From NCBI GenBank assembly GCA_902799355.1, contig CADCAG010000032.1:1-39374 (forward strand): a stretch of DNA of 39,374 nucleotides, in the 5' to 3' direction. The notes under the pieces are model-generated. The model was not told where the DNA came from. It searched no databases and was given only the letters and a program-made list of their open reading frames with translations. This stretch comes from an uncultured Bacteroidales bacterium. Its GTDB lineage: Bacteria; Bacteroidota; Bacteroidia; Bacteroidales; Bacteroidaceae. How positions within the stretch are numbered: position 1 is the first letter of the stretch; every line of letters begins with the position of its first letter. Position numbers and translations under genes: made by a program. This document shows, piece after piece, positions 39,130 through 39,374 of the stretch.

Positions 39130-39177
39130 CGAAAAAAAAGATGAAAATACGGGAAAGAATATAAATTGAAATATTTT

Positions 39178-39208
39178 TTTGAGTTTTTTATTTTTTTTCT
39201 TATCTTTG
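39178..39208 (+). promoter_or_regulatory. Promoter of the truncated signal-peptide gene
   Basis: TTTG (39178-39181), a 19-nt spacer, then TATCTTTG (39201-39208). Full consensus, 36 nt before the ATG at 39245. Confidence 0.7.
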
Positions 39209-39244
39209 CAAATGAAATACTAATACTATAAAAGAATACCTAAT

Positions 39245-39340
39245 ATGAAACGATTTATTATTTTATTATTTGGCGTCACTACTGTCCGGTTAAATTTCAC
39301 CAAAGCGAAAGTTGGCGGTCATCTTCCGGATTTTGATTAA
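39245..39340 (+). pseudogene. Signal-peptide gene interrupted near its start
   Basis: ATG at 39245 opens a typical signal peptide (M-K-R-F-I-I-L-L-F-G-V-T-T). At about 39281 the character changes: ACTGTCCGGTTAAATTTCAC and the following bases read as a non-signal frame that stops at 39338-39340. An intact promoter with a reading frame that breaks after 13 codons suggests that something was inserted here, most likely the end of an insertion sequence that continues beyond the window. Confidence 0.5.
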
Positions 39341-39374
39341 TATTTGGTTTGTCAAAAAGTTCATTCAGCGGAGT
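39281..39374. mobile_element. Possible end of an insertion sequence (partial)
   Basis: From about 39281 the sequence ACTGTCCGGTTAAATTTCAC breaks the upstream gene. It has the look of an IS terminal repeat followed by a short untranslated region. No transposase is visible in the 94 bases left, so family and even identity are uncertain. Confidence 0.35.

Overview
The window looks like a chromosomal segment from a member of the Bacteroidales, most likely a gut or rumen Prevotella-type bacterium. The evidence is convergent. Bacteroidetes promoters of the form TTTG-(19-20 nt)-TAnnTTTG precede most transcription units. There is a BspA-type leucine-rich surface protein, a VirE/BT4734-type protein, an ORF6N protein, an EF-G2-type elongation factor and a tmRNA whose tag reads GETKYALAA. 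Species cannot be read from the sequence alone.

Layout. 1-3700: a cut-off lipoprotein gene, a BspA-like surface protein and a small two-gene cassette (45 aa plus a DUF6169-like protein), surrounded by hairpins built from the word ACCTMAC. 3700-11200 (minus strand): a 21-bp-period repeat, a terminator, a detached 99-bp copy of the 3' end of the EF-G2 gene, a four-gene MORN/Sel1 cluster of unknown function, then the intact EF-G2 gene. The two copies of the EF-G2 3' end bracket the four-gene block like the ends of an integrated island. 11200-13100: hemW, carrying palindromic repeats inside its reading frame, and ssrA (tmRNA) with a duplicated 3' end.

13134-32099: a 16-gene plus-strand exopolysaccharide/capsule operon behind one good promoter. 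In order it encodes a Wza-like export protein, a Wzz chain-length regulator, a Wzy polymerase, a Wzx flippase, a GT2, an FrhB-like iron-sulfur protein, a polysaccharide pyruvyl transferase, a GT4, a WbsX-type protein, a GT4, a GT2, a WecA-like and a PglC/WcaJ-like initiating transferase, a Wzi-like outer membrane protein, a lipocalin-like lipoprotein and a secreted GH5 glycanase. The genes overlap or lie close together, and together they cover initiation on undecaprenyl phosphate, assembly, flipping, polymerisation, export, surface attachment and probably trimming. The middle (about 15.9-27.1 kb) is AT-richer than the flanks, as in an exchangeable serotype cassette.

32100-36360: accessory DNA. 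An ORF6N gene sits between two identical 66-bp repeats, each carrying a complete minus-strand promoter. One of them feeds a likely ~78-nt small RNA with its own terminator. Next come an orphan leader/hairpin region with a truncated reading frame, a VirE-family primase/helicase-like gene and, upstream of it, a dense array of GTAAC/GTTAC words that fold into hairpins. 36360-39374: a hipBA toxin-antitoxin operon with a third cysteine-rich gene, a uracil-DNA-glycosylase-like protein, and a signal-peptide gene that appears to be cut by the end of an insertion sequence.

The strongest candidates for something undescribed are the 99-bp-bracketed MORN/Sel1 block, the VirE gene with its GTWAC hairpin array, and the promoter-bearing 66-bp repeats with the small RNA.
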